Of a DNA stretch of 64,000 nucleotides, positions 31,559 to 43,199 are shown in pieces; position 1 is the first letter of the stretch, and each line of letters begins with the position of its first letter. The notes under the pieces were generated by a model. The model had not been told where the DNA came from, did no database searches, and worked only from the letters and a program-made list of their open reading frames with translations. The DNA comes from Curvularia sp. ZM96 (lineage: Eukaryota > Ascomycota > Dothideomycetes > Pleosporales > Pleosporaceae): positions 1,116,001 to 1,180,000 of the forward strand of contig JAJGBQ010000007.1 of NCBI GenBank assembly GCA_022457065.1, in the 5' to 3' direction. Position numbers and translations under genes: made by a program.

Positions 31559-33141
31559 GACTGTAGTTAGTGCTTGTCACGATGAGGGCCTTAATCGTTA
31601 TCCTGTGAGTTTTTGGGCATGGTTGCAAATATGGCAAACACTCTTGGCACCTCCGAGAACTCCGCAAATGCCGCTAAGCTTAGTTGGGTATCCCTCACTG
31701 CATCTACATCTGAATGTGTGTTAATCATCTAGAGCTCTGGATCATCGCATCTCATTACTGCTGATTTCAGAAGTCTTCCAGCATCTGAGCGCGTTATCTG
31801 AGCGCCGCTCAGCACTGTACGGAATCTAGGTGCCTGGATTCTGCGAGTGACCCGAGATTCCATTGAGGAGTAAGATCAAAGGCCACCACCCCGTCACAGC
31901 GAGTATCCCAATGAAACCTGTCCATCCTTTATACTGACTGCTCTGAATCCTGCTATTCCATCAATCTCCAACTTTCCTAGGATGTCAGTGATAGTCCCGA
32001 TGGCATGCCATCCCTCTGCCATCCCTTGAATGGTTAGTATTGGCAGGATGTCAGGTCACGTGCTCTTAACACCGCGATCATGATTACGTTCTGACGTGGA
32101 CCTTGGTTGGCCTCCATCTCGCATCAAGGAGAGAATCAGCAGCCAGACAGTGAGACAGTAAGCGCTAGTGCTACGGAGTAGTTAATAGTCATTTAGAAAG
32201 ATCATCGGCCAGTAAATCAGATATTGCTACGAAGTATGTTGCCAATAAAGCCGAATTCTTAATTCTAGGTAACGGAGCCAGTGAGAGCTACAAGGGGCTG
32301 CTCAGAGAGCTATGGCCACAATACACCGTGATTATGCTTAGTGTTGACTCATCTAATATCAGTCGCGGAGGAACAAACCTTCGCGGAGAAGTATGTAATA
32401 CAAAATAGAAAAAAAACTCCAATTGGTTATTAGCCGGATGACGGTCGATACGAGCACAGTACAGAGGTGGAAGTTAAAGCCGTATTTCGGTGAGACCATG
32501 CATACACGAGATAGGTGGAAGTTAAAATCATAGTTTGGTGAGACCACGCGTACACGAGATAGTTACATACGTAAAGTAGTGGGGTATGGTAGTTGTGAAC
32601 TCTATCTATTATGAGATGTTGTAAGGGGCATCACTCCATGGAACAGCCTAACACTTGTGAGCACTAAGTAGACATTACTAGGTGATTAACAAAATTGTCG
32701 TAAGGCACTGCGCTGTAGAGAGCAACACTAGGTAGACAAGAGATTATATTTAATAGAGAGCTAATAGTTATCTACTCAAGAGATTATATCTTCGTACAGA
32801 TTAGAGAAATATGCTCTCCTGTTGATCTAAGCGTCATGTCTGAGCGCTGCGTCCGAACGCGGTCCGGATGGGCAGAATCCCGGTGCTATGGCCTACACCT
32901 GGATCAGAGCAGCTGATTACTACCATCTGGCAACAGAATAGCATATATAGTAAGCGAAACGCTCTATAAATTCCCCCCTTTCCCACACATATACCTCAGG
33001 CGCACTCTGGTGACGTTAATAGTGGTCAACATATACTTTATCGAATACCATCTTCAGTTATCGCTCTACGCTAATTACAGCACTCCTACTAGTGAGTTAA
33101 GAGGGGTTATATACTACTTTTAGATTAGTACTAACTATATA
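31559..33141. other. AT-rich island 2, left part
   Basis: No intact gene. It starts with the promoter of the acidic protein and turns AT-rich near 32150. Noted inside: AGGTCACGTGCT at about 32050, resembling a stretch just outside the TIR element of island 1; a sequence near 32300-32420 similar to 15105-15200; the 48-bp tandem repeat (listed); and a TATAAAT at 32965-32971 upstream of the secreted-protein relic. Confidence 0.45.
32465..32560. repeat. 48-bp tandem repeat, two copies
   Basis: Both units begin AGGTGGAAGTTAAA and end ACACGAGAT. They differ mainly by transitions (C/T, G/A), as is common in decayed fungal repeats. Non-coding. Confidence 0.85.
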
Positions 33142-33468
33142 GTGCGGTTTACGACTAGCGTCCTCGTAGCAGCAGCTATGGGCCAAGCTAGCGCTAGAAC
33201 CATTATCTACGACACTCATCTTGAGAGCTATGACCCTATTCCTCCTGGATATGAAGCTAGCTGGGAGTATATACAGAAGATATGGTGTATAGGACCTGGT
33301 CCCGGCTCAGATCGCACTCAATGCAGTTGGATTCCACCAACGGCATGCGCATGCAATCTTGAAGTGGATCAGGTCAAAGTTTTACATCCTACTATTAAAA
33401 GTCCTGGGAAACCAGATATCAGGATTCGAGCGCATTACGTCATTGACGATATACGAGTTATAAACTAG
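33142..33468 (+). pseudogene. secreted-protein gene with lost start codon (GTG)
   Basis: 108 codons open to a TAG. The first 18 read as a clean signal peptide (RFTTSVLVAAAMGQASA after the first codon), but the codon in start position is GTG. There is no ATG at all in the 200 bases upstream, so an upstream in-frame start or a spliced first exon is not visible. The mature part has four cysteines (WCIG, QCSW and CAC) and ends RIRAHYVIDDIRVIN. Family unknown. Either this is a start-lost pseudogene, translation begins at the internal ATG (MGQASA) and secretion is lost, or GTG is used. An A-to-G change is not the kind produced by repeat-induced point mutation. Confidence 0.5.
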
Positions 33469-34915
33469 GCTGGTAAATGGGTATGGGACACCCACCGTGG
33501 GTATGGGGTAGGGCTAGGTTACTTGTGTAAAGGTTGAATGTAGCAGCGAGCAATAACTTAGAGAAGTGTAAGATTGATTTATGCCTTTCTATGCTTATCC
33601 TTAGATTCTTCTTATACAGGCTAGCAGAGGCGTACTGTGAGATCGCCCACTTAACGCTCTCTTAGCGCTATAGTAGCGAAGGGTCTTCTCCAGGATCGTT
33701 GGGAGTCTATTCTAAGGTACTCTTAGGCCCTGCGTGCTAGCGATCCTCCGTCGAGTCGACGTCTCGACACTGTCGCGACGTCGCACCCTTACAACTTAGC
33801 AGGTAGATAGGGGCAGAGCTTGGTTGCATGGTAGATAGGTAGGGGTAGGGTATAGAGCGCCTTGCCTCTGCTGTCTATCAGGTTAGGGAACCTATGTTTC
33901 GTGAGGCAGCGCAATACAATCGTGCAAGAGTCGTCATCAGTCCTGAAGCCCATTAATTTTTCAAGTTCCAAACAACAGGGAGGCAAACAAAGACACCGAA
34001 TAATCCCCACTGGAATGACTATGATGCAATGACAACAGGCAGTCTGATCTCGAAACAAAAGTGCCCGAATACGAAGCGGCTTACTGTCATCCAATCGCAC
34101 CAATCATCATCTCTGGCCTTAATACTAGCTCTTACAGAGTTCAGTCCGCAACATTTTACTTGAATGCTCCCGAATACATTCTTGGTCGGTTCAATGCAGC
34201 GACATGTGCAACGAATGGTAGGCCAATCACATTCAAAGGTACATTGCTCGTTCCTTGCTTTTTCAAGCTTACTGTGTACTTCAAGTAGCTTAGTGACGAC
34301 TAGTTTCTTGGACCTTCCCATTAGGGATTCAGACTCCAGATTGATATTGACAGGATCGGCGTCATGCGATGATCTGATATCGGAAAGACACCATTTGTTG
34401 TAAGCTTCCGGGAATCTGCAAGGATCATCTCACGTGTATTCTCGCAGCTCGGCAATCCGGCGGGACGCGGATTAATACCACCAAGCAAAAACGCAAGCAA
34501 ACATCATGTGCAAGGATAAATACGGGTATTAAATGTTACATCGCGCTTGATCCCGGAGGCCAGTTCTCCTTCAAGTATACACTAGCGCTTCCCCACCATC
34601 TGTTCGTCGATCCTCGCCCCGGCTATATCTTACGGGTAAAAATTACGTCCTCAATAGCCAGGATTTGAAGCTTGGAATCTCATTTCTCAAGTACTACTGC
34701 TTAATCTGTGGTGTAATTTCAGCCTGACCAGTCGTGGTTGTCCCTGTAATATACTACCCCTGGACTATTGAAACAAATGGCCTCTACTCGTGACCTTGCA
34801 CCGCACGGCCAGTCGTTCCGTCAATGAGCGCGCAGCAAAGTGAGAAACTATAAACCTGGTGCGTTTTCCAGGGCTGCGCAAAAATGCGACAGCGGTCTCA
34901 TCGAGAAGCTTCAAA
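33469..34915. other. AT-rich island 2, right part
   Basis: No gene supported. Contains G-rich stretches (GTAGGGGTAGGG type near 33840), a cluster of CGACGTCG-like palindromic motifs near 33755-33785, and overlapping frames of 75-104 codons at 33790-34400 that lack convincing starts or motifs. The right end is the galactanase promoter. Confidence 0.45.
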
Positions 34916-36418
34916 ATGCGCCTTCTCACTGCAGCAGGTCTGAGCCTACTGGCTTCAGTCGTCAATGCATCGCTACAAATTGTACCCGGAGCTACATGGA
35001 CGGCAGTGCGTTACCTGCTTGATTAACGTGGTACCAAACTCGACTAAGATTAATTCAGACGAACATTGCCCAACACATCCAAGCTCATGGCGGAGGCATA
35101 ATCAAAGATGGTGGAAAGTGGTATTGGTATGTCGCACAGCTCATATAGTGCATATTTAGGATTCTAATTAAAATTATTCAAGGGTCGGTGAAGACAAAAC
35201 GAACGGCAGTGCATTCCAGAACATTAACTGCTATTCGTCCAGCAATCTGGTAGAATGGACTTACGAAGGCGCTGTACTTTCGCGCACCGCATCAGGTGAC
35301 ACGGGCCCGAACCGTGTCATTGAGCGGCCAAAGATAATGCACAACAAAAAGACCGGAAAGTACCTACTTTGGATGCACATTGATAGCTCTGATTATAAGG
35401 ACGCCAGGATTGGCGTGGCTATTGGCGATACAGTCTGTGGAAAGTACACTTACCTGCGGAGTGAAAGGCCTCTTGGTTTCCAGAGTAGAGATTCGGGCGT
35501 ATTTGTTGACGATGATGGAAAAGGCTATCTGCTCACTGAAGACGTAAGACCCTGTTTCCTGGCAAATCAAACTTCACGAATGACTGACTGGGCTAGCGTG
35601 AAAACGGTCTCCGCATTAACGCCCTTTCAGACGACTACTTGAACGTCACTAAGAATGTCTACAAATGGGCAGAGAAATATGAATCTCCAGCGGTGATCAA
35701 GAGCAACGGGGTATACTTCATGTTTGCTTCTCAACTTACTGGCTGGAATCCAAACGACAACTACTACAGTACATCCATGTCTCTCTTAGGCCCCTGGTCG
35801 TCTTGGAAAAAGTTCGCCGATTCTGGATCCAACACTTACGCCTCTCAGACAACATTTGTGCTTCCTGTGGGAAATAACTTCATGTACATGGGCGATCGAT
35901 GGCACAGCGAAAACCTCATGAGGAGCACATATGTCTGGTTGCCATTGCAAATTTCCGGCACCACAGCGACCATGAAGAATGCGGTCAACTGGATCATCGA
36001 CCCTAATACTGGTGCTATGACTGCTGGACCAAGTGAAAACTCCTACGAGGGGGAGTCTGCAACCTTGGCCAACGGTGCAAAATCTGTGTCATGCTCAGGT
36101 TGCTCGGGTTCTCAATTTGCTGGTTACATTGGAGGTACATCATCAGGCACGATCATTTTTTCCAACGCCCAGTCCTCGGCTACGACGCGCACAACTCTCA
36201 GGATCAAGTACCTCAATGGAGATAGCACGCAGCGGTATGCGGATGTTACCGTTAATGGAAAGACGCAAAAAGTGGCTTTTGCACCATATGGCGGAAGTGA
36301 CCCCGGAAGCTCGGTCGTGCATGTTGATTTGAAGCAAGGCAGTAACGAGATTAAGATTGCAGGAAGCAATGGGGGATGGGGCCCGGATATCGATCGTGTG
36401 TTCGTGCCTGTAAACTGA
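34916..36418 (+). CDS. exo-beta-1,3-galactanase, GH43 (subfamily 24-like) with CBM35-like domain
   Basis: Predicted 446 residues from exons 34916-35005, 35059-35126, 35183-35543 and 35597-36418. Signal peptide MRLLTAAGLSLLASVVNA. The catalytic part starts with VPGATWTATN and QAHGGGI, then WVGEDKTNG, NRVIERPKI and DSGVFVDDDGKGYLL, the pattern of the five-bladed GH43 group that removes galactose from beta-1,3-galactan of arabinogalactan proteins. The usual GH43 catalytic-base Asp is absent from the first blade (QAHGGG instead), as is known for this subgroup. From about residue 315 a carbohydrate-binding beta-sandwich follows (YEGESATL to GPDIDRVFV), like CBM35. Secreted and plant-wall directed. 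The splice sites are my reconstruction; frame and motifs fit well. Confidence 0.88.
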
Positions 36419-36845
36419 TCTAGGGCCTCTAATTTAGGACTTTGAGGCCCAAAGAGGTCGCAAATCATGAGATATCTATGTAGAAGAGCCACGTTCGAAT
36501 TGATTAGGTCAGAAACATACAGGTCCGTTGAATCATGATTTTGACTACATGCGGAAAATGATCTGAATCTGAGAATTTCAAGCCATTATCGTCACCATAC
36601 GTAGTTCCATGCAATAAGATTTGACATCGAGTGTCACATTATAATCATGCAACTCCGTCCTACTCTTGCGAAAGGTATTATTTTTTACTAATTACTCTTG
36701 AGTTGAGAATTTGATCAGGAGAGATACGTATAGCAAAAGCATATGTATGGCACGCTGACCCGCAGCCGCTGAAGATTCGAACCCCAACAAATGCCCGTAT
36801 AAGGATATACAAAAAGGAATCAGAGGATTTCGTTGCGCAAGATAA
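36419..36845. other. convergent intergenic space
   Basis: 3' flanks of two genes that run toward each other. No feature seen. Confidence 0.5.
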
Positions 36846-37552
36846 TTATGCAGTGAAGGTCTTCGCGCTGACTGATCGCGCAGCAACAGCGCCCGCTTTG
36901 CTCATGGCGAACTGAGCAGCCTGATTGGCGTTCGCTCCGTACGACAGGTGGGGTGGTAGAATGACGGCTTGTCCAGCGCAGATAAGATCGCCCGCCGCGC
37001 AGAAAACCTTGGTGTTTGCAGAAGAAACCTTGCCGACAGGCTTGCCGTTGTTTGGGTCGCCAAAAATGACAGCACTGGACACAAATGCAGTGTCTTCAGC
37101 GCTAAGCATGTTGGCTGCGTTGTGAACGAGCTGACCTCCTTGGCTTTGACATGGTTAGTATGCATTTTGGAACCTGAAAATATCCTCCACATAAGATAAT
37201 AGACATACGAGTATCCCGCCATGACTAATTTCGTGTCCGGGCACTTTGCGCGGACTTGTCCAACCATCTGTGCCATCAACCTGCTGCCACCAGCATCTCC
37301 ACCCACAAGGAAGCCAGGAACATTTGCTGGGTATTCGATACCTTGAACAGCGATATTGCCACCCATCATGGCACCAAGAGCAGTAACAAACGGTGGGCCA
37401 GCAATGCTGCCCATGTTGCCGAGCTCAGTGGTACCACGTGCAAAAAGAACTGTCATGGCCTTGCATCCTCCGCCATTCTTGACATCATTTTGAGTAGCTG
37501 AGATAAGTGCGGCCGTCGAGATGGTCGGGAGCAGGAAGAAGAGAGACTTCAT
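36846..37552 (-). CDS. cutinase
   Basis: Predicted 213 residues from exons 37552-37209 and 37143-36846, with a 65-bp intron. Start at MKSLFFLLPTISTAALIS, a signal peptide; the open frame runs further upstream but without a sensible start. Secreted serine esterase of the cutinase family: FARGTTELGNMG near the N-terminus forms the oxyanion region, the nucleophile motif GYSQG is created exactly at the splice junction (serine codon split TC|C, about residue 115), and CAAGDLICAG...PPHLSYG supplies the catalytic Asp (about 167) and His (about 180). Four cysteines fit the two usual disulfides. The protein hydrolyses cutin ester bonds at the plant surface. It converges with the galactanase gene. Confidence 0.92.
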
Positions 37553-39293
37553 GTTGATGACCGAGTATACTGTATGATTTGCTTTTAGCAAAGAAAGATA
37601 TAGGGTCAACCTATAAAACAAGAAATAAAAGATAGATACGGGATACACAGTCCGATGCGAAAGAAGAATAAACGATGCGCTACTCATCCAATCCTCTAGG
37701 GCTTATCATTTCTTCTTATACAACAGCTGAGTGCGTCAAAGTAAGGAGCTACCGAGGTAGGTATGCCCTTCCAAGACCTTCCGACTCATGGTATACAAGC
37801 AAGCAATGTTTCCAAATGCCTTCCGGGAACGCATCAAACATCAAGCCACTCCTCAAATAGCACACCTGAGAGCAGCCCGCCTGTTCCTGAGACATGTTCT
37901 ATGCAACTTCCGCGTTAAAGCGAACCTCCTTAGGAAATCCTTTCCTCTGGCGTTAAAGGCGGTAGGGCTACAGGTGTGTGGCTGTCACAGTGTACCTAAC
38001 GGTTCATGCCGTATGAAATGCCAAGAACGATAGGACCTTGTTTCCATGATGCGGAGCATGGTTAGAACAGATAAAACGGATAAAAGTTCAGAAGACTCCA
38101 CTTCCACGGTCTAGTCGTGGAATATCTGGTTACCGATAGTGCAATACATCGTGGCTTTTCGGTCCGGCCCGTATCAGCTATAGCATGGTGGCAACCGGTA
38201 TTGCCCTTAGTTTGACTCCGCAAACATCGCCGGCCCATTATGAAAGAAAGTTCTTCGCTTCTGCAAAAGTTTCCAAGGATTTACCACAGTATTGGGAGCC
38301 TCGCTGTGCGGCTAAGGTAGTACGTCGTGAGACTAATTGCTGTCGCATGTGTCGTTCAACAGTAGCGGTTTCAGCAAGTCGTTCCACGTTTCCAGCTTTC
38401 GCATCACGTTGCGTTTTACAACAGAGGCCAAGGGGTCAGTGATTCCACGGCATCATAGCCTTCCGAGAATGATCTACCAGCCTTGTTTGCATAGTGGGGA
38501 TTGTGCGACAGATCTACGAGGCTTGGTAAGCTTGTTCAGGCAACGAGACTGCGAGTAACACTGAAGATCCGATCGCGCCTGATGTTATAGCACTTTGCCA
38601 GGAAAGCCGAGGCATTGCGATATTTGAAATAAAAGTTTCAGTTGTCCCGACGATAGAGATTATTGCGATGTAACGCGATGGACATGATGCTACAGACGTT
38701 AGCGACCAGCGGTGAAGCTGGGACCGAGAACAGAGCAATATGCATTCTGAAAGTGGCTTACAGAAAGTAAAAAGGACTTGATATTCCAGGCCTCTGGGTG
38801 TACTTAACAGTGCAACAAAAGCTGCGCCTACTCCAATTGTGCATTCACGCACCATCTGCAATAGAACGCACTTACTATTCTGTAGGGAAAATGGATCAGC
38901 ACTACTACATTTAGTCAATGAATTGAAATCATTTATCACATGATATTAACTGTGGATGAGGTGATCTCACCTGTGAGTTGGGCTGTTTTGGTGGGGCAGT
39001 GTTTATTTCACTATTGAAGCACCGGGAGTCTCTCCGTAAATGTGAGCGCAACACCTCGGCAATGATGAAGGATTCAGATAAGGGCGCAATCTCCCGCTTC
39101 GTCATTGGGCGTTGAAAATCCGGGGCCTAACGCGTCCCCAATGCCGCAACATGAGTCATGTGCTTGCGCCCTTCGTACATGGGTCCATTTTCTTGGTGTG
39201 AGCCTTATGAGCAACTCAAAATCAACAGTCTGCCTGAAGCATTTCATCCTGTTGAATAGCATTGCCTTGTAACTCGATCAATAACACACCACA
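37553..39293. other. intergenic, nothing recognised
   Basis: 1.7 kb without a supported gene. The longest frame (minus strand, 38514-38939) starts at GTG, is not preceded by a usable splice site and shows no motif. The left end is the cutinase promoter. Confidence 0.45.
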
Positions 39294-39999
39294 ATGCCGC
39301 TAGAACTGCACCGTATAACGTCGCCAGACGACCTAGAGACCTTCAGTACCATCCAGCTCGCCGCTTTTGATAGCGGCGGCGGCATAGCTTCCTTGCTCAG
39401 GCCCGACCTTTCCAACAAAGAGAACTGGGAAAAATACGTTGACAGACACATTCAATCCTTGCGCGATGAACCCGATGTCGTGTACCTCAAAGTTGTTGAT
39501 ACAGATCTAGAAGGGGGAAAGATGATTGCCGGAGCGAAATGGCGCATCAACGAGAAAGAGCTGAGTCAAGAAGCGGCGGAAAAGATGTACCCTAAGCCTC
39601 AAGGAAAGGATCTAGAGAAACCGGCACTGGTGGACTTCTTCGCGTTCCTGAGCAGAGTAAGAAAACAGTATATGGGCACCAAACCTTTCTGCTGTAGGTC
39701 TGAGCCATGAATAGAGGCAGGAATCTCGCTAAATTCTGCCAGTTCTGCATATCCTAGTAACGGATCCGGATCATCATCGCAGAGGTGCAGGAACCATGTT
39801 GCTAAACTGGGGTATCAGCAAAGCTGACAGCCTGGGGCTTCCTGCTTTCTTAGAGTCGTCGGCCATGGGCAAGCCGTTGTATGAGAGGCTAGGGTTCCAG
39901 ACTAGAGAAGTTGTCACCTTCGATCTGGCAAGATATGGTCTTGAGGGTACGGATACGAACTCTGTCATGATTAGGGAGCCAAGGTCAACTGGCGCTTGA
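39294..39999 (+). CDS. GNAT-family acetyltransferase
   Basis: Predicted 218 residues from exons 39294-39693 and 39743-39999. Without splicing the frame ends just before the catalytic motif; splicing restores FCFLHILVTDPDHHRRGAGTMLL, in which HRRGAG is the acetyl-CoA pyrophosphate loop. The start MPLELHRITSPDDLETFSTIQ is typical for the many small fungal GNATs. LESSAMGKPLYERLGF, the conserved end of the fold, follows. No signal peptide. Substrate unknown; such enzymes acetylate small amines or antibiotics in other fungi. Confidence 0.85.
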
Positions 40000-40140
40000 G
40001 ATTATGAGAAGGCAGAACAGCCCATAGTAGCTCTAGCTTGTTGGAATTCTTGAAATCGCGAAAGGAAACCCCAGCTACCTGTGGTAGGCTGTATATACCT
40101 GATTCCAAGATGTTGTTACATGGGCATATAGTAGTATCGA

Positions 40141-40747
40141 TCAAAGCCATCGTTTGCGACTCAACTGAACATGCACAACCACTCCCCGCGCCCGTAACTT
40201 ATCAAGTCTTCCTATGAATTCTGCACACTGATCCTGTTGACTTAACCCTGTCGTATATGCAAATCGATCTAAAGTCACCTCCGACAGCTCACTGATCTTC
40301 TCCAATGCACTGAAGAACCTTTCCACTATTTTCTGGCTCCCCTCATCCAGCACGAGCTGCCTCAGGACAAGGAACTTGATCTCTGATGATGCGCTGCCCA
40401 CATATGAAAAAAAGAGAACAGCTGTCTGCAAGCTAAAAAACTTGAGCGTTCGACTTGCGCAAAGGTAGGAAAGCCCTTCCGCACGAATTTGGCGGGACAC
40501 CCGAAAAAGAGGGCGATGGAACACTGCCGCACCAAAATGCTCGGGCTTAGTGCAATTAACGATACTAATGGAGGATAAGTTGGGGTAGATGTGGTAGGCG
40601 TATATTTGGTTGCGTATCTCGCCTGGTAAGTCCAGGAATGTCGCTTTAGGCTTCGGGACAATTAGCCATATGCGGGAATGGAGAGCTGATGCACATTACT
40701 TTTGCAGTTGGTGCCCCAGTGAGCTTATTGCGGAGCCATATTTTCAT
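40141..40747 (-). CDS. small F-box/2EXR-like fungal protein
   Basis: Predicted 185 residues from exons 40747-40700 and 40650-40141. The 49-bp intron runs from GTAATG to GAAG, with a GCTAAT branch-point-like sequence. The second exon opens with KATFLDLPGEIRNQIYAYHI, the hallmark start of a large Dothideomycete family of F-box-like proteins, then KPEHFGAAVFHRPLFRVSRQIRAEGL and an RTLKFFS strand. The long frame has no ATG of its own, which is why the first exon is needed. Function unknown; members are usually annotated as F-box-like or 2EXR domain proteins. Short for the family but not obviously broken. Confidence 0.7.
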
Positions 40748-41096
40748 GTTTGTCATATTGGTGATGGTATGACGGTCTCGACGCCGTTCTCGTTGCCCGA
40801 GTAGTCAGGGCGAGAGGCGGTTGCCTAAACGCGTTTCCTAATTGGGAATGCCCAATCATTGAGCACTCTGCCTGCAAGGCGCCCTCGTTATGTGGAAAAT
40901 CAACTCGACCTCAAATTCTTTTCATGCTTCATCCCATCGCTTCCACAAGCATCTCTTTCTGGTTGTATAGACGATATAGCATGAGCTTGCGATATGCATT
41001 GCACTTTCTGTGCCTACAGTGATTGAACTCAACGGTATCATGACATTTTGGGAAAGGTCTTAGTATACAAAAACAGATTATAGAGGTAGATTGAAC
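40748..41096. other. intergenic space
   Basis: Promoter of the F-box-like gene and 3' flank of the phosphate transporter, both on the minus strand. No other feature seen. Confidence 0.5.
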
Positions 41097-43199
41097 CTAT
41101 TCTTCCTCGTCTTCTCTTTTCCGCTGACGATTCAGTTCGTCTATCACCTTCTTGCCACATGCAAGCACTTCCATCGTCCGGCTTTTATTATCATGATCTC
41201 TCGTCTCTGGAGCCAGGAAATAAGTGGTTACCGCACCTGCAAGCATGAAAGCACTCATGACTTGCAGAACGTGTCCAAAATCCCGACGTTCTTCCCACTT
41301 GAGATTGTCTCCACCAGCTGCGTTGCCATTTTGAAAGGCATATGCGATGAAAATCTGGACCACCCAGGATCCCAGCTTCCCGCTAGCTGCAGCTATGCCA
41401 TGACACGTACAGCGATACCTCGTTGGGAAGATCTCGGCAGGAATGATGAATGTTGTCACATTGGGCCCTAGGTTGAAGGCGATGTGACTTAACACATAGA
41501 GTATGATGAGACCGGATCGACTGTTGTCTAGTAACGTCGTCCAGGCACTTCCTGTTACGATGAAGAGCACAAAGAGGGCCATGAAGCCCCAGAACTGAAT
41601 GACCTTTGGCGAAACGTACTTGACGATCTTGATCATCAGCAGGCCGCCGACGACCGTTCCAATTGAGACCATGACCAAGGTGTGTTTGCTGTTTCCGCTC
41701 AAGGTTTCGTACACTGATTGCTTCTCATCGGGATGTTCCTGCCATATATGGCTGACGATTTTCGGCGATGAAAGTCCTAATCCGTAAACTAATGCCAATC
41801 AGTAGCGTTCCAGGTGCGAAATTTTGGTTCACTTACATGCGAAATCAAGGAAAAGCCATGACAGGGACGTTCCCAGCAGATATTGCCAGTTCTTTTCCAC
41901 AATGAAAAAGTTCTTAGCGTCGGCCCAAGAGGCGAGCGGAGGAACATAGTCAGGGTCACCGGGCAACGGTTGTACGGACCGAGGCGCATTTGAGCGGTTT
42001 TGGACGTTGTTGATTTGGTGCTCAGATTCGTCGTCATCATAAATAATTTCATCGGGCGGTATGCCAGAGGAGCTGGATGAACGTCTTGAGATTGTCTGTG
42101 CAGGGGCCTCTGAAGGCATGATCTGTCGGATCTCAGCTTCACCATTTTCTGGGTTGATCTCGGGCGCGCCATAATAATTTGCCGTATCTTCTAAGGTTTC
42201 CTTTGTATTCTGCAAAATGTCGAGCGTATACCTCGGACTTTCGGGGATCGTAAAACGGAAGACCAGAGCAATGACAGCTGGTATGACGCCAATGCCAATG
42301 ACCAGCCTCCAAAGTCGGTCGATGGCACGGAAACATTCCAGATCGTCATCGTGACATGCTGGAAGTCTCTTCTCGATCCAAGGTTCATAAGCTTCTACTG
42401 CAGCTAGCGACAAGACATTGGCGAGTAGCTGTCCTATAGGTTGAGCGAAGAAGACCCAGCTCAACATCCGCGCCCGGTGCTTTCGAGGGGCAAACTCGGC
42501 TGTGATGACCTGGCATCGCAATTAGCTTTTGTTGGTACTATACAGAGAAAACCTACGGCACTAAGTGGATAATCTGCTCCAATGCCGAGGCCTTTTTGAT
42601 GTTAGTACGCTGTACATTGCTGTAAAAAGGCGCCAACATACCCATAATTGCTCTCCAAGTAATCAACCATCCCCCAATAGCCATGCTGTTCTTCTCGCCA
42701 TTGGAACTCATCAACAAGAGCATAGTTCCGACTATGATAATCACTAACTCGAGTCCATACATCTTTCGTCTACCAAGGAAGTCGGCAGCCACGCCAAATC
42801 CTATTTGGCCAAGCATGGTACCAGCGAGCGTAGAACACATCATCGCAGTCTTTACTTGTGATGGTACAGTCGGCATACCATTGTCGAGGTTACGGGGCCA
42901 GTATACATAGCCTAGCATTGGGGTAACAACGTTCAGAGCAAACAGGCCAAACGCATCGGTCAAGAAACCTACGCCGGCAACGACGACGACCCAAATCTGA
43001 AAAGGTGCGGCATCAATTGTAGCCAGTGTCCATCGTCGCCGTCTTGATTCCTGGAAACAGTGTCAGCCAGATGATGGGAATCGAAACGTCTCAACTCAGT
43101 TTCGATACTTACCGGAATACCGCTGCCTCCCGCTGTAAGGTCCTCTACGCCAATTTGGTGGCCTCTGATTGGCCGCGTGATCCAGTTGCGGAGGCCCAT
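41097..43199 (-). CDS. PHO84-like inorganic phosphate transporter (MFS)
   Basis: Predicted 631 residues from five exons: 43199-43113, 43050-42642, 42591-42557, 42509-41837 and 41788-41097. Exon 3 is only 35 bases; it encodes most of GLGIGADYPLSA, the fourth-helix signature of phosphate:proton symporters (GGDYPLS in yeast Pho84, here with Ala for one Gly). Other family marks are VAGVGFLTDAFGLFALNVV in helix 1, FGVAADFLGRRKMYG after helix 2, LSWLFLDFAFYGLG after the central loop and IFPTRYR in the second half. Twelve helices with a long Ser/Asp-rich central loop, which makes the protein longer than Pho84. A plasma-membrane phosphate importer is the likely role; glycerophosphodiester transport is an alternative in this family. 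Confidence 0.9.

Noticed and set aside
13827..33468. Possible homology between the relic at 13827-13961 and the gene at 33142, both containing HYV
   Set aside because: Only three to four residues agree; no alignment of useful length.
33840..33860. GTAGGGGTAGGG-like stretch as telomeric repeat
   Set aside because: Not TTAGGG arrays and embedded between ordinary genes on both sides.
34019..34321. Minus-strand frame of 100 codons with basic N-terminus and several cysteines
   Set aside because: It has an ATG but no recognisable family, lies in a decayed region and overlaps similar-sized frames in other phases.
36765..36800. GATTCGAACC, which on the minus strand resembles a tRNA T-loop
   Set aside because: No matching T-stem, anticodon arm or acceptor stem could be built around it.
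38514..38939. Minus-strand frame of 141 codons
   Set aside because: Starts at GTG, no splice site to supply an ATG, no motif, composition like the surrounding non-coding sequence.
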